Assembly: GCA_025937895.1 (NCBI GenBank)
Contig: JAICQL010000007.1
Coordinates: forward strand, 1 to 64,000
Direction of reading: 5' to 3'
Source: Polyangiaceae bacterium
GTDB lineage: Bacteria > Myxococcota_A > Polyangia > Polyangiales > Polyangiaceae
Length of the DNA: 64,000 nt
Part shown: piece after piece, positions 9,240 through 19,905 of the stretch
How positions within the stretch are numbered: position 1 is the first letter of the stretch
Layout: every line of letters begins with the position of its first letter
Program-made: the position numbers and the translations under genes
The notes under the pieces: generated by a model
The model's database searches: none
Told to the model about the DNA's origin: nothing
What the model saw: the letters and a program-made list of their open reading frames with translations, nothing else

Positions 9240-9647
9240 ATGGCAGCCACTACTACCAGCCAGACCAAGAAGCGCGGCGCGAAGCGCGTCACCCGCAAGA
9301 ACATCCCGACGGGCGTGGCGCACATCCGCTCCACGTTCAACAACACCATCGTCACGATCACGGACGTGGCGGGCAACGCGGTGTCGTGGGCCAGCGCCGG
9401 CGCTCGTGGCTTCAAGGGCTCGCGCAAGAGCACGCCGTTTGCCGCTCAGCTGGCTGCGGAAGATGCGGCGCGTCGCGCGATCGAGAACGGGATGCGCTCC
9501 GTGGCGGTGTTCGTGAAGGGTCCGGGCGCCGGGCGAGAGAGCGCGCTGCGCGCTCTGCAGTCCGCGGGCTTCAAGATCACGCTGATCCGCGACGTGACCC
9601 CGGTGCCGCACAACGGTTGCCGGCCGCCGAAGCGGCGCCGCGTCTGA
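9240..9647 (+). CDS. rpsK: 30S ribosomal protein S11
   Basis: S11 (135 aa) lies in the 30S platform. Blocks seen are [36 protein letters not shown] and the ending [20 protein letters not shown]. In many proteobacteria rpsD follows directly. Here the next gene is rpoA after about 190 bases, and no S4 gene is present. Confidence 0.98.
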   Translation: MAATTTSQTKKRGAKRVTRKNIPTGVAHIRSTFNNTIVTITDVAGNAVSWASAGARGFKGSRKSTPFAAQLAAEDAARRAIENGMRSVAVFVKGPGAGRESALRALQSAGFKITLIRDVTPVPHNGCRPPKRRRV

Positions 9648-9834
9648 GCTGGGCGTCAGCTCGAGACGAGTCGAGTTTCTGCGACCGCGCTTGCCGAGCC
9701 CTCGGCCAGCGCGTTCGCCGTTTGAAGATGTAGATGGTCGATGATGGCGGGCAGACCGCGGAGCAGGCAGGAGAGCGGGTTTCTCCGGCAGGCTCGGGAT
9801 GGTCGCGCCAACCCCAACAGCGAAAGAGGAGCTC

Positions 9835-10860
9835 ATGGTTTCAGCCAAAGTTGCACGCAATTGGATTGATCTGATCCGCCCCCGTTCGATCCAGATCGAG
9901 CCGGAGACGGCGACGGACTTCTATGCGAAGTTTACCTGTGAGCCCCTCGAGCGCGGCTACGGCATCACGGTCGGCAACTCGCTGCGCCGCGTGCTGTTGT
10001 CCTCTCTCCAGGGCGCGGCCATCACCGCCATGCGCGTGGACGGTGCACTGCACGAGTTCACCAGCATCGACGACGTGGTGGAAGACGTCACCGACATCGT
10101 GCTGAACCTGAAGGAGGTCGTGCTGCGCGCCGACGCTCCCAAGCAGCACATCTTGCGCCTGGAGAAGGAAGGGCCTGGCCCGGTGCTGGCTGGCGATATC
10201 CAGCTGACGGACGGCCTCAAGATCCTGAACCCCGATCACCTGATCGCGACCCTCGACAAGAAGGGCCCGCTGGTCATGGAGCTGACGGTGAACGTGGGGC
10301 GCGGCTACGTGTCGGCGGAGCGCAACAAGAACCCGACGATGCCGATCGGCACGATCGCCATCGACTCGCTTTTCTCTCCAATCCGCAAGGTCAACTACAC
10401 GGTGCGCAACGCGCGCGTGGGCCAGATCACGGATTACGACAAGCTGATCCTCGAGGTATGGACGAACGGCGCGGTGGTGCCGGCCGACGCAGTGGCCTTC
10501 GCCGCGAAGATCCTGAAGGAGCAGCTCTCCATCTGGATCAATTTCGAAGAGACCGAGGAGACGCAGTACCAGGCGCCTGGCGCCGAGGAAGAGCCGCTCA
10601 ACGAGCACCTGTTCCGCTCGGTGGACGAGCTGGAGCTCTCGGTGCGTTCGGCCAACTGCCTGCAGAACGCCAACATCCAGCTGATCGGCGAGCTCGTTCA
10701 GCGCACCGAGCAGGACATGCTCAAGACCAAGAACTTTGGTCGCAAGTCGCTGAAGGAGATCAAAGAGATCCTGACGACGATGGGCCTCAGCCTGGGGATG
10801 AAGCTCGACAATTGGCCGCAGATGCTGGAGCGCTGGAAGGCTCAGCAGGCGCAGAACTAA
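9835..10860 (+). CDS. rpoA: RNA polymerase subunit alpha
   Basis: The 341-aa alpha subunit nucleates RNA polymerase assembly through its N-terminal domain and contacts UP elements and activators through its C-terminal domain. The N-terminal signature is [25 protein letters not shown]. The alphaCTD is [16 protein letters not shown] to LGMKLDNWP. The ATG at 9835 has an AGAGGA site directly upstream; an in-frame ATG at 9799 is less likely. Confidence 0.98.
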   Translation: MVSAKVARNWIDLIRPRSIQIEPETATDFYAKFTCEPLERGYGITVGNSLRRVLLSSLQGAAITAMRVDGALHEFTSIDDVVEDVTDIVLNLKEVVLRADAPKQHILRLEKEGPGPVLAGDIQLTDGLKILNPDHLIATLDKKGPLVMELTVNVGRGYVSAERNKNPTMPIGTIAIDSLFSPIRKVNYTVRNARVGQITDYDKLILEVWTNGAVVPADAVAFAAKILKEQLSIWINFEETEETQYQAPGAEEEPLNEHLFRSVDELELSVRSANCLQNANIQLIGELVQRTEQDMLKTKNFGRKSLKEIKEILTTMGLSLGMKLDNWPQMLERWKAQQAQN

Positions 10861-10969
10861 AGGCGTTGCCCGCGGCCATCAGGACGCGGGCACCCCTTCG
10901 CTCGATCGGTGCGTCGCCAGCGCACGACCAAGCCCATAGACAGAACACGATTACCGCCTCAGGACTGAC

Positions 10970-11460
10970 ATGCGACACAAAAAACTGGGCCGTCAATTTA
11001 GCCGCGATACCAGCCATCGCCGCGCGATGTTTCGCGCTCTGGCCGCCAATCTCGTGCTCCATGAGCGCATCGAGACGACGGAGGCCAAGGCCAAGGAGCT
11101 GCGGCGAGTGGCCGAACGCTTGATCACTCGCGCCGTCCGGCTGGGCGCCGTTGCCCAGACCCCGGCAGAGCAGCTCTCCGCCGCCGACCGGGCGCGCCGC
11201 ACCGCGACCAAGCGCCAGGTGGGCCGCTTCCTCCAGCGCTACGCGGTGAAGACTGCTGCAGACGGCTCGAGCACGAAGGTGGACCTGCAGGAGAAGCTGC
11301 TGGTCGAGCTCGGGGCTCGTTACCAGGGCCGTCCGGGCGGCTACACGCGCATCATCAAGGTGGGGCGTCGCCGCGGTGACAACGCGCCGATGTCCTTGAT
11401 CGAGCTGGTGGGGTCGGAAGCTTCGGCCGGCGAAGCGCAGAAGGACAAAGTCGAGGCGGC

Positions 11461-11464
<4 letters not shown>
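10970..11464 (+). CDS. rplQ: 50S ribosomal protein L17
   Basis: L17 starts [20 protein letters not shown] and continues [20 protein letters not shown], both diagnostic. At 164 aa it is longer than the E. coli protein because of a mid-protein insert (about residues 55-85) and a C-terminal acidic/basic tail. Its TGA overlaps the ATG of the phosphofructokinase gene by four bases. Confidence 0.97.
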
Positions 11465-12771
<1,307 letters not shown>

Positions 12772-12805
12772 CCCTTCACCGCACGCTGAGCTCCGGCTCA
12801 GCCAC

Positions 12806-12854
12806 TCGGACGACGAGATCAGGCGAGCCCGCCCGGTCTCGTCGTCGAGTTTTG
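12806..12854 (+). terminator. intrinsic terminator after the ribosomal/pfp operon
   Basis: A perfect 10-bp stem (12810-12819 with 12838-12847) is extended by three pairs past a one-base bulge. The 18-base loop contains its own GGCG/CGCC pairing. TTTT follows at 12851-12854. It lies between pfp (+) and the convergent M32 peptidase gene. Confidence 0.65.
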
Positions 12855-12861
12855 TCTGCCC

Positions 12862-14367
12862 TCAATCTTCGCCCAGATAGCGGCGGCGGAGGTGGCTCAG
12901 GAACGCGCCGGTGCCCAGCGGGGCGCCAGTTGCCGACCGCACCAGCTCTGGCGTCTCCAGCAAGCAGCCCTGGCTCCAGACGTGCTCGTCGAGCCAGCCG
13001 TCGAGTCCGGAGAGATCTCCGCTGGCAATGGCGCTCCCCAGCCCGGGCAGGGCGCGCCGCGCAGCCTGGAACAGCTGCGCCGCGGTCATTGCGCCGAGCG
13101 TATACGTCGGGAAGTAGCCGAACAGCCCTGCAGGCCAGTGTACGTCCTGCATGCAGCCGTCCTCGTAGTCGCCGGCGGTGGACAGCCCCAGCAGGCGCTG
13201 CATCTCGCTGTCCCACAGCTCCGGGATGTCCTTCACCTCCAGCTTGCCGGCGATCAGCGCGCGCTCGATCTCGAAGCGCAGCACGATGTGGCACGGGTAG
13301 GTGAGCTCGTCCGCCTCCACCCGGATGTAATCCGGTCGCACCCGGGTCAGCACGCGCGCCAGGTTCTCCGTGGAGAAGACCGCCTCTGCCCCGCCGGGCA
13401 CCTCGGGAAAGCTCTGCGCCAGCCGCGGCGCGAGGAACTGCGCGAACTCGCGGCTGCGGCACACCTGCATCTCGAGCAGTAAGCTCTGGCTCTCGTGCAG
13501 CGACATGCTGCGCGCGCGCCCCACCGGTTGATCGACGTACGCCGCCGGACGGTGCTGCTCGTACTTGGCGTGACCGGTCTCGTGCAGCACGCCGAGCAGC
13601 GCCGACAGGACGTCGCTCTCGTCGTAGCGGGTGGTGATGCGCACGTCCTGCGGCACGCCGCCGCAGAACGGGTGGTGGCTCGTATCCAGGCGTCCGTGCT
13701 CGAAGTCAAAGCCCAGCTGCTTCATCAGCGCGAGCCCCAGCTGGCGCTGGGCCTCGACCGGAAAGGTCCCGGCGAGGCTCACGGCGGGCGCGCGTGCCTG
13801 GCGCTCCATCGTGCGCGCGATCAGGTCAGGCAGCGCCGCGCTCAGCTCGGCGAACAGCGGCGCGATGTGTGCGGTGCGCCCGCCTGGCTCGTAACCGTCG
13901 AGCAGAGCGTCGTACGGCCCGAGCCCGAGGCGATCGGCGAGCGCCGCCGCCACCTCGCGCTGCAGCCGCACCACTTCGGTCAGCAGCGGCTGAAAGCTCT
14001 GCCAGTCGTTCTGCGGGCGTAGCTTGCGCCAGGCCTGCTCGCTCTTGCTGTTGGCGAGCGCCGCGGCCTCGACCAGCTCCGGCGGCACCGCCGTGGCGCG
14101 CACGTAGCCGCTCTTGACCTCGCGCAGGTTGGCGCGTTGCCAGCTGTCCAGCTGCCCCTGCTCTGCCTCTGCGCGCGCCAGCCACTCACCCACCTTCGGG
14201 GAGGAAGTCTCGGCGTGGATCAAGGTCTTGAGCGTGGCCAGCGCTTCCGCGCGCGCCTCGCCGCCGCCTGCGGGCATCATGGCCGCCTCATCCCAGGAGG
14301 CGATCGCGTCCAGGTGCTCCAGGCGCGCAATCCGACGAAAGTGCTCCTCCAGCGCTCGATAGCTCAT
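12862..14367 (-). CDS. M32 family metallocarboxypeptidase (carboxypeptidase Taq type)
   Basis: This 501-aa zinc carboxypeptidase releases C-terminal residues from peptides, probably in the cytosol since no signal peptide is seen. The metal site HETGH lies at residues 262-266 and the family motif HESQS at 291-295, supplying the third ligand. Length matches M32 enzymes of about 500 aa. The ATG at 14367 starts MSYRALEEHFRRI, as in relatives; the frame runs 24 codons further upstream but that stretch looks non-coding. It converges with pfp and is followed by a shared intergenic hairpin. Confidence 0.92.
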   Translation of the reverse strand: MSYRALEEHFRRIARLEHLDAIASWDEAAMMPAGGGEARAEALATLKTLIHAETSSPKVGEWLARAEAEQGQLDSWQRANLREVKSGYVRATAVPPELVEAAALANSKSEQAWRKLRPQNDWQSFQPLLTEVVRLQREVAAALADRLGLGPYDALLDGYEPGGRTAHIAPLFAELSAALPDLIARTMERQARAPAVSLAGTFPVEAQRQLGLALMKQLGFDFEHGRLDTSHHPFCGGVPQDVRITTRYDESDVLSALLGVLHETGHAKYEQHRPAAYVDQPVGRARSMSLHESQSLLLEMQVCRSREFAQFLAPRLAQSFPEVPGGAEAVFSTENLARVLTRVRPDYIRVEADELTYPCHIVLRFEIERALIAGKLEVKDIPELWDSEMQRLLGLSTAGDYEDGCMQDVHWPAGLFGYFPTYTLGAMTAAQLFQAARRALPGLGSAIASGDLSGLDGWLDEHVWSQGCLLETPELVRSATGAPLGTGAFLSHLRRRYLGED

Positions 14368-14537
14368 GGGGCAAAGTCTCACCCCGGTACGGCCGCGCTG
14401 TCCATTCCGGGCTCCATCCGCGGGCTGTGTCCTCTGCACAGGACAGTCGCCTTCGTTATCTCCCTATCGAGAGCACGCCGACATCGTCACCGCTGACCTC
14501 CGCCGACCCGCGCAATCGACAGCGGCCCTGGAGACTC

Positions 14538-14816
14538 TCATTCAACAATGCGAAAATCCGCGTATTCTCCGGAGTAGCTGCGCCAGCGCGTATCGACCCT
14601 CTCCACCCGCGCCACGCTCGGGCCCTTCTGCGCCCAGCCATGCAGCTCGCGAATCGAGCTTTCTTCGCCTTCGGCCACGATCTCCACGGACCCATCGGGT
14701 CGATTCCGCACCGTTCCGACCAGCCCGAGGCGCCGCGCCTCTCGCTGCGCAGACGCTCGAAAGTACACGCCCTGGACTCGCCCGCGCACCACCAGCTGCA
14801 GTTGCTTCAGTGCCAT
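14538..14816 (-). CDS. acyP: acylphosphatase
   Basis: This 92-aa enzyme hydrolyses acyl phosphates. The catalytic loop RGRVQGVYFRASAQ supplies the active Arg, and VRNRPDGSVEIVAEG supplies the active Asn. The ATG at 14816 gives the usual small size. It is divergent from the following sensor kinase gene and codirectional with the M32 gene. Confidence 0.94.
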   Translation of the reverse strand: MALKQLQLVVRGRVQGVYFRASAQREARRLGLVGTVRNRPDGSVEIVAEGEESSIRELHGWAQKGPSVARVERVDTRWRSYSGEYADFRIVE

Positions 14817-14991
14817 CTTGGACCTTCTTCTCGCCACGTTCCGTCCTGATGCCGCTGGATTCGGCCTCCCGTAGTCTCGAGAAAAGTTCGCCGGAGCGCA
14901 AAGGTTTGTTTCTATCTCAGTGGATTTGTTGCCGGGGGCGGGCTCGCCGCGAAGTGTGGACCTCCCCCGCTGTCCATGGTTCCCTATCATC

Positions 14992-16851
14992 GTGAAAGTC
15001 GGCCAGGAGGTAGAATCACCCCGCGACTCGGCGCGTGAAGAGCGCGACGAGGTGGCGGAGCTCCGGGCAGCGCTGGCCCGGGAGGAGCGCATCTCCTCCG
15101 CGCTGCGCGAGGTCGGCAACGCGCTCGGCACCACGCTCGATCTCGATGATCTGCTGGAGCTGATCCTGGGGCGGCTGACCGATCTCCTGGAGGCCGATCG
15201 CTGTACCCTGTACCTGCTCGATCAAGCCAAGGGCGAGCTGGTGTCGCGCATCGTCATCGGTGAGCAAGTGCGCTCCATCCGGGTGCGAGTGGGGCACGGC
15301 ATCGCGGGCACCGTCGCCAAGACGGGCAAGGCCATCCGCCTGCGCGACGCCTACACCGATCCTCGCTTCGAGCCCGAGTGGGATCTCTTCACCGGCTACC
15401 GCACGCGCAGCATGCTGGCCGCCCCGCTGAAGAACCACATGGGCCGCACCATCGGTGTGATCCAGGTGCTGAACAAGACGGTGGGGGAGGAGTTCACGGC
15501 GGAGGACGAGGCCATCCTGTCCGCGCTGAGCACGCAGGCGGCGGTCGCGATCGACAACTCGCGGCTGTTCCTGTCGCTGATCCAGAAGAACCACCAGCTG
15601 CTCAGCACCAAGGAGAAGCTGGAGCGCCGGGTCGCGGATCTGCAGCTCTTGAACGACCTGGAGCGCGCCATGGCGCGTGCCGAGTCGCTGGATGACGTCA
15701 CGCGCGCGGCGCTCTCGGCGCTGGCCAGGGCCTGCCAGGCGCAGGGGGCCACCCTGCTGCTCGCGGAGGAGGACACCGGCGACCTGGTGCAGTTCGTCTA
15801 CGACGCCGATCGCCCGGAGGCGCTGGACCGCTTCGGCGTGAAGGCGGGGGAGGGGCTGTCGGCGCACGCGATGAGCACGGGCGAGACCATCGAGCTGGCG
15901 GACGCGCAGGTGGACGCTCGCTATCACGCGCGCATCGAGGGCCGCTTCAGCTTCCCCGTGCACTCTTGCCTGGTGATGCCGCTGTCGAACGAGCAGGTGT
16001 TCGGCGCGCTGGGCCTGTACAGCAAGCGCGGTGGCCGCCCCTTCGAGGAGGAGGACCGCTCTCTGATGGGGCTGGTGGGCGCCAACCTGTCGACGGCGGT
16101 GCGGCTGTACCGCGCGAGCGTGCAGCGCGAGCGCGGGCAGCGCATGACCACCATCGGCCGCCTGCTGTCGCAGGTGATCCACGATTTCAAGACGCCGATG
16201 ACCGTGATCAGCGGCCACGTGCAGATGATGACCAGCGCCGACGACCCGGCGGTGCGCGCCGAGCACGCCGCGGGCGTGCTCAAGCAGCTGGAGATGCTCA
16301 CGGCCATGCAGCGCGAGGTGCTGGACTTCGCGCGCGGCGAGCGGCGCATCTTCGTGCGGCGCGTGTACCTCAATCGCTTCTTCGACGACATGAAGAAGCA
16401 GATCGAGCAATACGCCGAGGGCCACCCGATCACGGTGCAGTTCGACATCGACACCAAGGTCACCGCCCGCTTCGACGAGTTCCGCATCGCGCGCGCCGTG
16501 CAGAACCTGGGCCGCAACGCCATCGAGGCGATGGGGGAGAAGGGGGGCAAGCTGCACGTGTATGCCCGCATGGATGGTGACGACCTGCTGATCGGGGTCA
16601 GCGACACGGGGCCCGGCATCCCGGAGGAGATCCAGGGCCGCGTCTTCCAGAGCTTCGTGACGGCGGGCAAGCAGGGCGGCACCGGCCTGGGCCTGGCGAT
16701 CGTCAAGAAGATCGTGCAGGAGCACAAGGGCAGCATCGTGGTGCGCTCGAGCACAGAGGGTGCGACGTTCGAGCTGCGGCTCCCGCAAGGGGTGCAGATC
16801 CAGTCGGTGTTGCCGGAACGAGGAGTTCTGGCGGATGAGCCCTCCATCTGA
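14992..16851 (+). CDS. GAF-GAF sensor histidine kinase, soluble
   Basis: A cytosolic sensor kinase with no membrane segment. From the GTG at 14992 (619 aa), an N-terminal coiled coil leads into GAF 1 (about residues 45-190), a helix, GAF 2 (about 225-375), a DHp region with phosphoacceptor H397 in VIHDFKTPM, and an HATPase domain with N boxes, DTGPGIP and GTGLGLAI. The HDFKTP H-box is a variant of the common HExxxP. A GTG at 14920 would add 24 unlikely residues; neither start has a clear ribosome-binding site. The stop overlaps the next kinase gene and no response regulator is adjacent. Confidence 0.88.
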   Translation: MKVGQEVESPRDSAREERDEVAELRAALAREERISSALREVGNALGTTLDLDDLLELILGRLTDLLEADRCTLYLLDQAKGELVSRIVIGEQVRSIRVRVGHGIAGTVAKTGKAIRLRDAYTDPRFEPEWDLFTGYRTRSMLAAPLKNHMGRTIGVIQVLNKTVGEEFTAEDEAILSALSTQAAVAIDNSRLFLSLIQKNHQLLSTKEKLERRVADLQLLNDLERAMARAESLDDVTRAALSALARACQAQGATLLLAEEDTGDLVQFVYDADRPEALDRFGVKAGEGLSAHAMSTGETIELADAQVDARYHARIEGRFSFPVHSCLVMPLSNEQVFGALGLYSKRGGRPFEEEDRSLMGLVGANLSTAVRLYRASVQRERGQRMTTIGRLLSQVIHDFKTPMTVISGHVQMMTSADDPAVRAEHAAGVLKQLEMLTAMQREVLDFARGERRIFVRRVYLNRFFDDMKKQIEQYAEGHPITVQFDIDTKVTARFDEFRIARAVQNLGRNAIEAMGEKGGKLHVYARMDGDDLLIGVSDTGPGIPEEIQGRVFQSFVTAGKQGGTGLGLAIVKKIVQEHKGSIVVRSSTEGATFELRLPQGVQIQSVLPERGVLADEPSI

Positions 16852-18481
16852 GCCTGACCCTCTGCCCGCGTCCAGTGCCGCCAGCGCGCTGCAAGCATCT
16901 ACCGCTGGCACGCCGACGGCCAGCGCGGCGCCGCGCAGCCGCCGCACCGTCACCCAGCGGGTCACGCTCTCCTTCCTGGTGGTGACCCTGGCGTTCTCGC
17001 TGGTCGCCGGCTGGAACGTGTTTGCGCTGCGCGCCGCCACGCACGAGGCGGAGTTGATGCGCACTGGCTACCTGCCGCTGGCGCTGGCGCTGCGCGACGC
17101 AGTGCTCGGTCAGGAGACGTGGAGCACTCAGCTCAACCACGTGACCACCGCGCGCAACCCCACCGACACGCGCTACTGGTTCAACTCGACCCTGGCCGTG
17201 GGCCGCCCGCGCGCCTTTGCGGCCGTGCGCGAGGCTCTGGCGCTGGCCTTCGGCAAGCAGTCCGAGGCGTTGCAGCGCCTGGGCGCGCGGCTGGAGGACG
17301 AGACCTCACAGATCGAGCAGTCGCTGCAGGCCGACCGCGAGCTGATCGCAAAATTGTTTGACGCGCTGCAGGCTCGCGACGCGAACCTCGCCGAGAGCCT
17401 GCGCGACGAGCTGGTGCGGCGCAGCCAGGAAGGCCGGCGGCGCCTGCTCGGGCTGGAGCGCGAGGTCACCAGCAGCATCGACGCGCTGCTCGACGAGGCC
17501 CGCGCCCGCGAGCGCTTCGCCACGCGCTTGCTGGCCGTCTCGGTCACGTTCACCGTGCTGGTGGGGCTGCTGGTGGCGCTGCACGCGCGCCGCCTGCTGC
17601 TGCCGCTCGGCGCAGTCACGCAGCGCGCCCAGGCGGTGGCGCGCGGCGACCTCACGCCGCGCCCCGTGGTCGCGTCCAACGATGAGATCGGCGAGCTGGC
17701 GACCACCTTCGAGGGCATGGTGGCGGCGATCGCTCGCGCCAACGCCGAGCTACTGAGCAGCGAGCGGCTCGCCGCGATCGGCAAGATGGCGGCGCAGGTC
17801 ACCCACGAGGTGCGCAATCCGCTGTCCTCGCTGGCCCTGAACCTGGAGCTGCTGGAGGAGGAGCTGGGCCAGCGCGACGGCGAGGTCTCGGCGCTGCTCG
17901 ACTCGGTCAAGGCGGAGGTGGAGCGGCTGACCCAGCTCACCGAGAAGTACCTGTCGCTGGCGCGGCGCTCGCGCCCCGACTTCCAGGAGGAAGATCTGGG
18001 CTCGGTGGTGAGCGAGGCGCTGCAGTCCGCACAGCCCGAGCTCAGCAAGCACGCCATCCGCAGCGAGCTCGACATCGAGGCAGGGCTACCCCCCGCCGCG
18101 CTGGACGAGATGCAGATCCGGCAGGTACTGCTGAACCTGATCCGCAACGCCCGCGAGGCCATGAGCGAGGGGGGCGAGCTGCTCGTCGGCGTGCGTGCGC
18201 TCGGCCCGCAGTCGCCCGGGCGCAGCGCAAAGCGGCTGGAGATCTCGGTGGCAGATAGCGGGCGCGGCATGGATGAGCAGACGCGCCGGCACCTGTTCGA
18301 GCCCTTCTTCACCACCAAGCGCAACGGCAACGGGCTCGGGCTCGCCATCACGCAGGAGATCGTCGAGGCGCACGGCGGCAAGATCCGCTGCGAGCGCCGC
18401 GAGCCGCACGGCACCCGCTTCGTGATCGAGCTGCCCGTGCGGCCGCCCCCACAGCTCTCCGAGCGACCGCCGGAGGCCTGA
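16835..18481 (+). CDS. membrane sensor histidine kinase with HAMP domain
   Basis: A 548-aa inner-membrane sensor. Residues 1-40 are a Ser/Ala/Pro-rich cytosolic start, TM1 is about 43-66, a helical periplasmic four-helix-type sensor domain spans 70-228, and TM2 is about 230-250. HAMP follows (RLLLPLGAVTQRAQAVARGD), then the H-box with H324 in THEVRNPLSSL and an HATPase with DSGRGMD and GNGLGLAI. The ATG at 16835 has AGGAG nine bases upstream and lies inside the end of the preceding kinase gene. The two kinases are thus coupled and may feed one distant response regulator. Confidence 0.92.
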   Translation: MSPPSEPDPLPASSAASALQASTAGTPTASAAPRSRRTVTQRVTLSFLVVTLAFSLVAGWNVFALRAATHEAELMRTGYLPLALALRDAVLGQETWSTQLNHVTTARNPTDTRYWFNSTLAVGRPRAFAAVREALALAFGKQSEALQRLGARLEDETSQIEQSLQADRELIAKLFDALQARDANLAESLRDELVRRSQEGRRRLLGLEREVTSSIDALLDEARARERFATRLLAVSVTFTVLVGLLVALHARRLLLPLGAVTQRAQAVARGDLTPRPVVASNDEIGELATTFEGMVAAIARANAELLSSERLAAIGKMAAQVTHEVRNPLSSLALNLELLEEELGQRDGEVSALLDSVKAEVERLTQLTEKYLSLARRSRPDFQEEDLGSVVSEALQSAQPELSKHAIRSELDIEAGLPPAALDEMQIRQVLLNLIRNAREAMSEGGELLVGVRALGPQSPGRSAKRLEISVADSGRGMDEQTRRHLFEPFFTTKRNGNGLGLAITQEIVEAHGGKIRCERREPHGTRFVIELPVRPPPQLSERPPEA

Positions 18482-18492
18482 GCACAGCGCGT

Positions 18493-18882
18493 TCAGGGCG
18501 GAGGCGCCCAGGAGCGCTCCTGGCAGGACCAACGGTCCTTCCGGCACTCGCAGATCGAGCTGTGCGCGCAGCCGACAGCTCGCCCCTGGGCACATCGGCG
18601 AAGCGTGCAGGGCACTGCGCCACCTTGGGCGCCGCCGCGAAGCACTCCGGGGTCGGCGAGGGGGCGCCGCAGGCGGTGAACAGGTCCAGGGGTGCGGGGG
18701 TCGCGCTGCGGGACTCGTTCGCTCCGGCGTCGCCAGGCGGACGACCGTGCCGCACCTTCGCCAGCGCTGGCGGGCTCCTCGGGGGCAGGGGTCGCCGCCT
18801 CGCGCGTGGGCTCCCCAACCGCCGCGCCACAGGCGAGCGCCGTCAACAGCAGAGCGGAGAAGCCAAATCGCCGCAGATGCAC
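18493..18882 (-). pseudogene. small Cys-rich lipoprotein, frame-broken
   Basis: From a GTG at 18882 the frame encodes a lipoprotein-type signal (LLLTALAC). The same frame at the end encodes CAHSSICECRKDRWSC. Between them, about 18560-18760, this frame reads Arg-rich nonsense, while the neighbouring frame reads TACGAPSPTPECFAAAP and CPARFADVPRGE with strong G/C third positions. The CP-x-FADV plus C..C.C...W.C pattern looks like one protein spread over two frames. It is either a pseudogene with two compensating indels or a region with sequence errors. Confidence 0.45.
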
Positions 18883-19199
18883 GATGGCAGTTTCGTCCCG
18901 ATACCGCAGCAGGGGCAGACCGCTGCCTCTCGAAAGCGCTCCCTGTTTGCTGTATGAAACCTCGGCGAGCTCGGCGCCGCGCCGGGCGAGCTCTCGAGCA
19001 GGGTGGGGGCGCAGCAGAAGCAGCTGCAGCGGCGCTGCCCGCAGCGTGTGGCACGCGCAGGGCTTGACCCTTCGCGAGGGGTCATGTTACGCGCGCCGCC
19101 GCATCGACGAACCAGCTCTCCGGTGGCAACGCTCGTTGAGCCTTCTCCGGCAGAAGTGCCGCACTCGACACCTGCACTCGAGAGACTGAGAGGTGGAGC
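18883..19199. other. intergenic region before the atp genes
   Basis: 317 bases without a supported gene, between the divergent Cys-rich lipoprotein remnant and the atpZ-like gene. The one notable element is the TTGACC hexamer within the inverted repeat at 19065-19084. Confidence 0.4.
19064..19092 (+). promoter_or_regulatory. candidate promoter/operator of the atp F0 genes
   Basis: TTGACC at 19064-19069 resembles a -35 element. TGACCC (19065-19070) and GGGTCA (19079-19084) form a perfect inverted repeat with an 8-base spacer that overlaps it. The -10 candidates 17 bases downstream are poor. It could be a promoter with operator or only a hairpin. Confidence 0.3.
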
Positions 19200-19532
19200 G
19201 TGCAGCCAGACTGGAAAGGCATCAACCGCTACACGACCGTCGGGCTCGAGTTTGGGCTCAGCTTGCTCGTCGGGATGTTCGGCGGGCGCTGGCTAGATAA
19301 GCAGCTCGGCACTGCCCACTGGCTGACCTTCATCGGTTTTGGTTTCGGAGTTGCGGCGGGTTATCGAGCGATCTACCGAGCCGCTCAGGCCGCCAATCGC
19401 GACGCAGAAAAAGAAGAAGCTGAGGAACGCGCCCAGCGGCAGCGATACCACGATGACCCTCCCCGAGACCCTACCGAGCAGCCGTCTGCTGCCAGCGAGC
19501 GTGATGACGACTCGAAACACCGCCTCAACTGA
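19200..19532 (+). CDS. AtpZ/AtpI-family F0F1 ATP synthase accessory protein
   Basis: A 110-aa two-helix membrane protein. GLEFGLSLLVGMFGGRWLDKQLG and LTFIGFGFGVAAGYRAIYR are typical of the AtpZ/AtpI group, thought to assist c-ring assembly or cation supply. A charged C-terminal tail of about 45 residues follows. The GTG at 19200 has a GAGGTGGAG site. It is first in the F0 cluster and overlaps the next gene. Confidence 0.8.
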   Translation: MQPDWKGINRYTTVGLEFGLSLLVGMFGGRWLDKQLGTAHWLTFIGFGFGVAAGYRAIYRAAQAANRDAEKEEAEERAQRQRYHDDPPRDPTEQPSAASERDDDSKHRLN

Positions 19533-19905
19533 GCTGGCAGGTGGCAGCGAGCGCGGGCTGACGGCTCGCCGGGCCGGGCTTCACCTGGCGGTGGTGGTGG
19601 CGGTCGCAGCCCTCGGGGGTGCCGTGCTTGGTGGAGCTCCGATGGCGCAATCGGCCGTGCTCGGTGTGTTGCTCGGCGCCCTCAACCTGCTGCTCATGCG
19701 GCGTATCACCCGCGCCATGACGGAGGGCGGGTCGGCCGTGTGGGCGTTGGCTTTGCCGGTCAAGCTCATCGGGCTGGTGGGTGTGGCCTATCTGCTCGTC
19801 CAGTCAGGTTGGGCGCTGGCCGTTCCGCTGGCTGTCGGCTTTGCGCTGCTACCTCTGACTTCCGTCTTCCTCCCCCAACCGAGTAGTGTGCGCGGCCGTG
19901 CCTGA
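19504..19905 (+). CDS. ATP synthase subunit I-like membrane protein
   Basis: A 133-aa protein with about four hydrophobic helices (VVVAVAALGGAVLG, GVLLGALNLLLMRR, LPVKLIGLVGVAYLL, VPLAVGFALLPL). This layout fits the ATP synthase I family found just before atpB. The ATG at 19504 lies inside the end of the previous gene; the frame is open further upstream, but there it runs through that gene. The stop overlaps the atpB start region. Confidence 0.7.
   Translation: MTTRNTASTELAGGSERGLTARRAGLHLAVVVAVAALGGAVLGGAPMAQSAVLGVLLGALNLLLMRRITRAMTEGGSAVWALALPVKLIGLVGVAYLLVQSGWALAVPLAVGFALLPLTSVFLPQPSSVRGRA

Noticed and set aside
15016..17064. 682-codon minus-strand frame
   Set aside because: Exactly antisense to the two sensor kinases, whose motifs are intact; composition is typical of a shadow frame.
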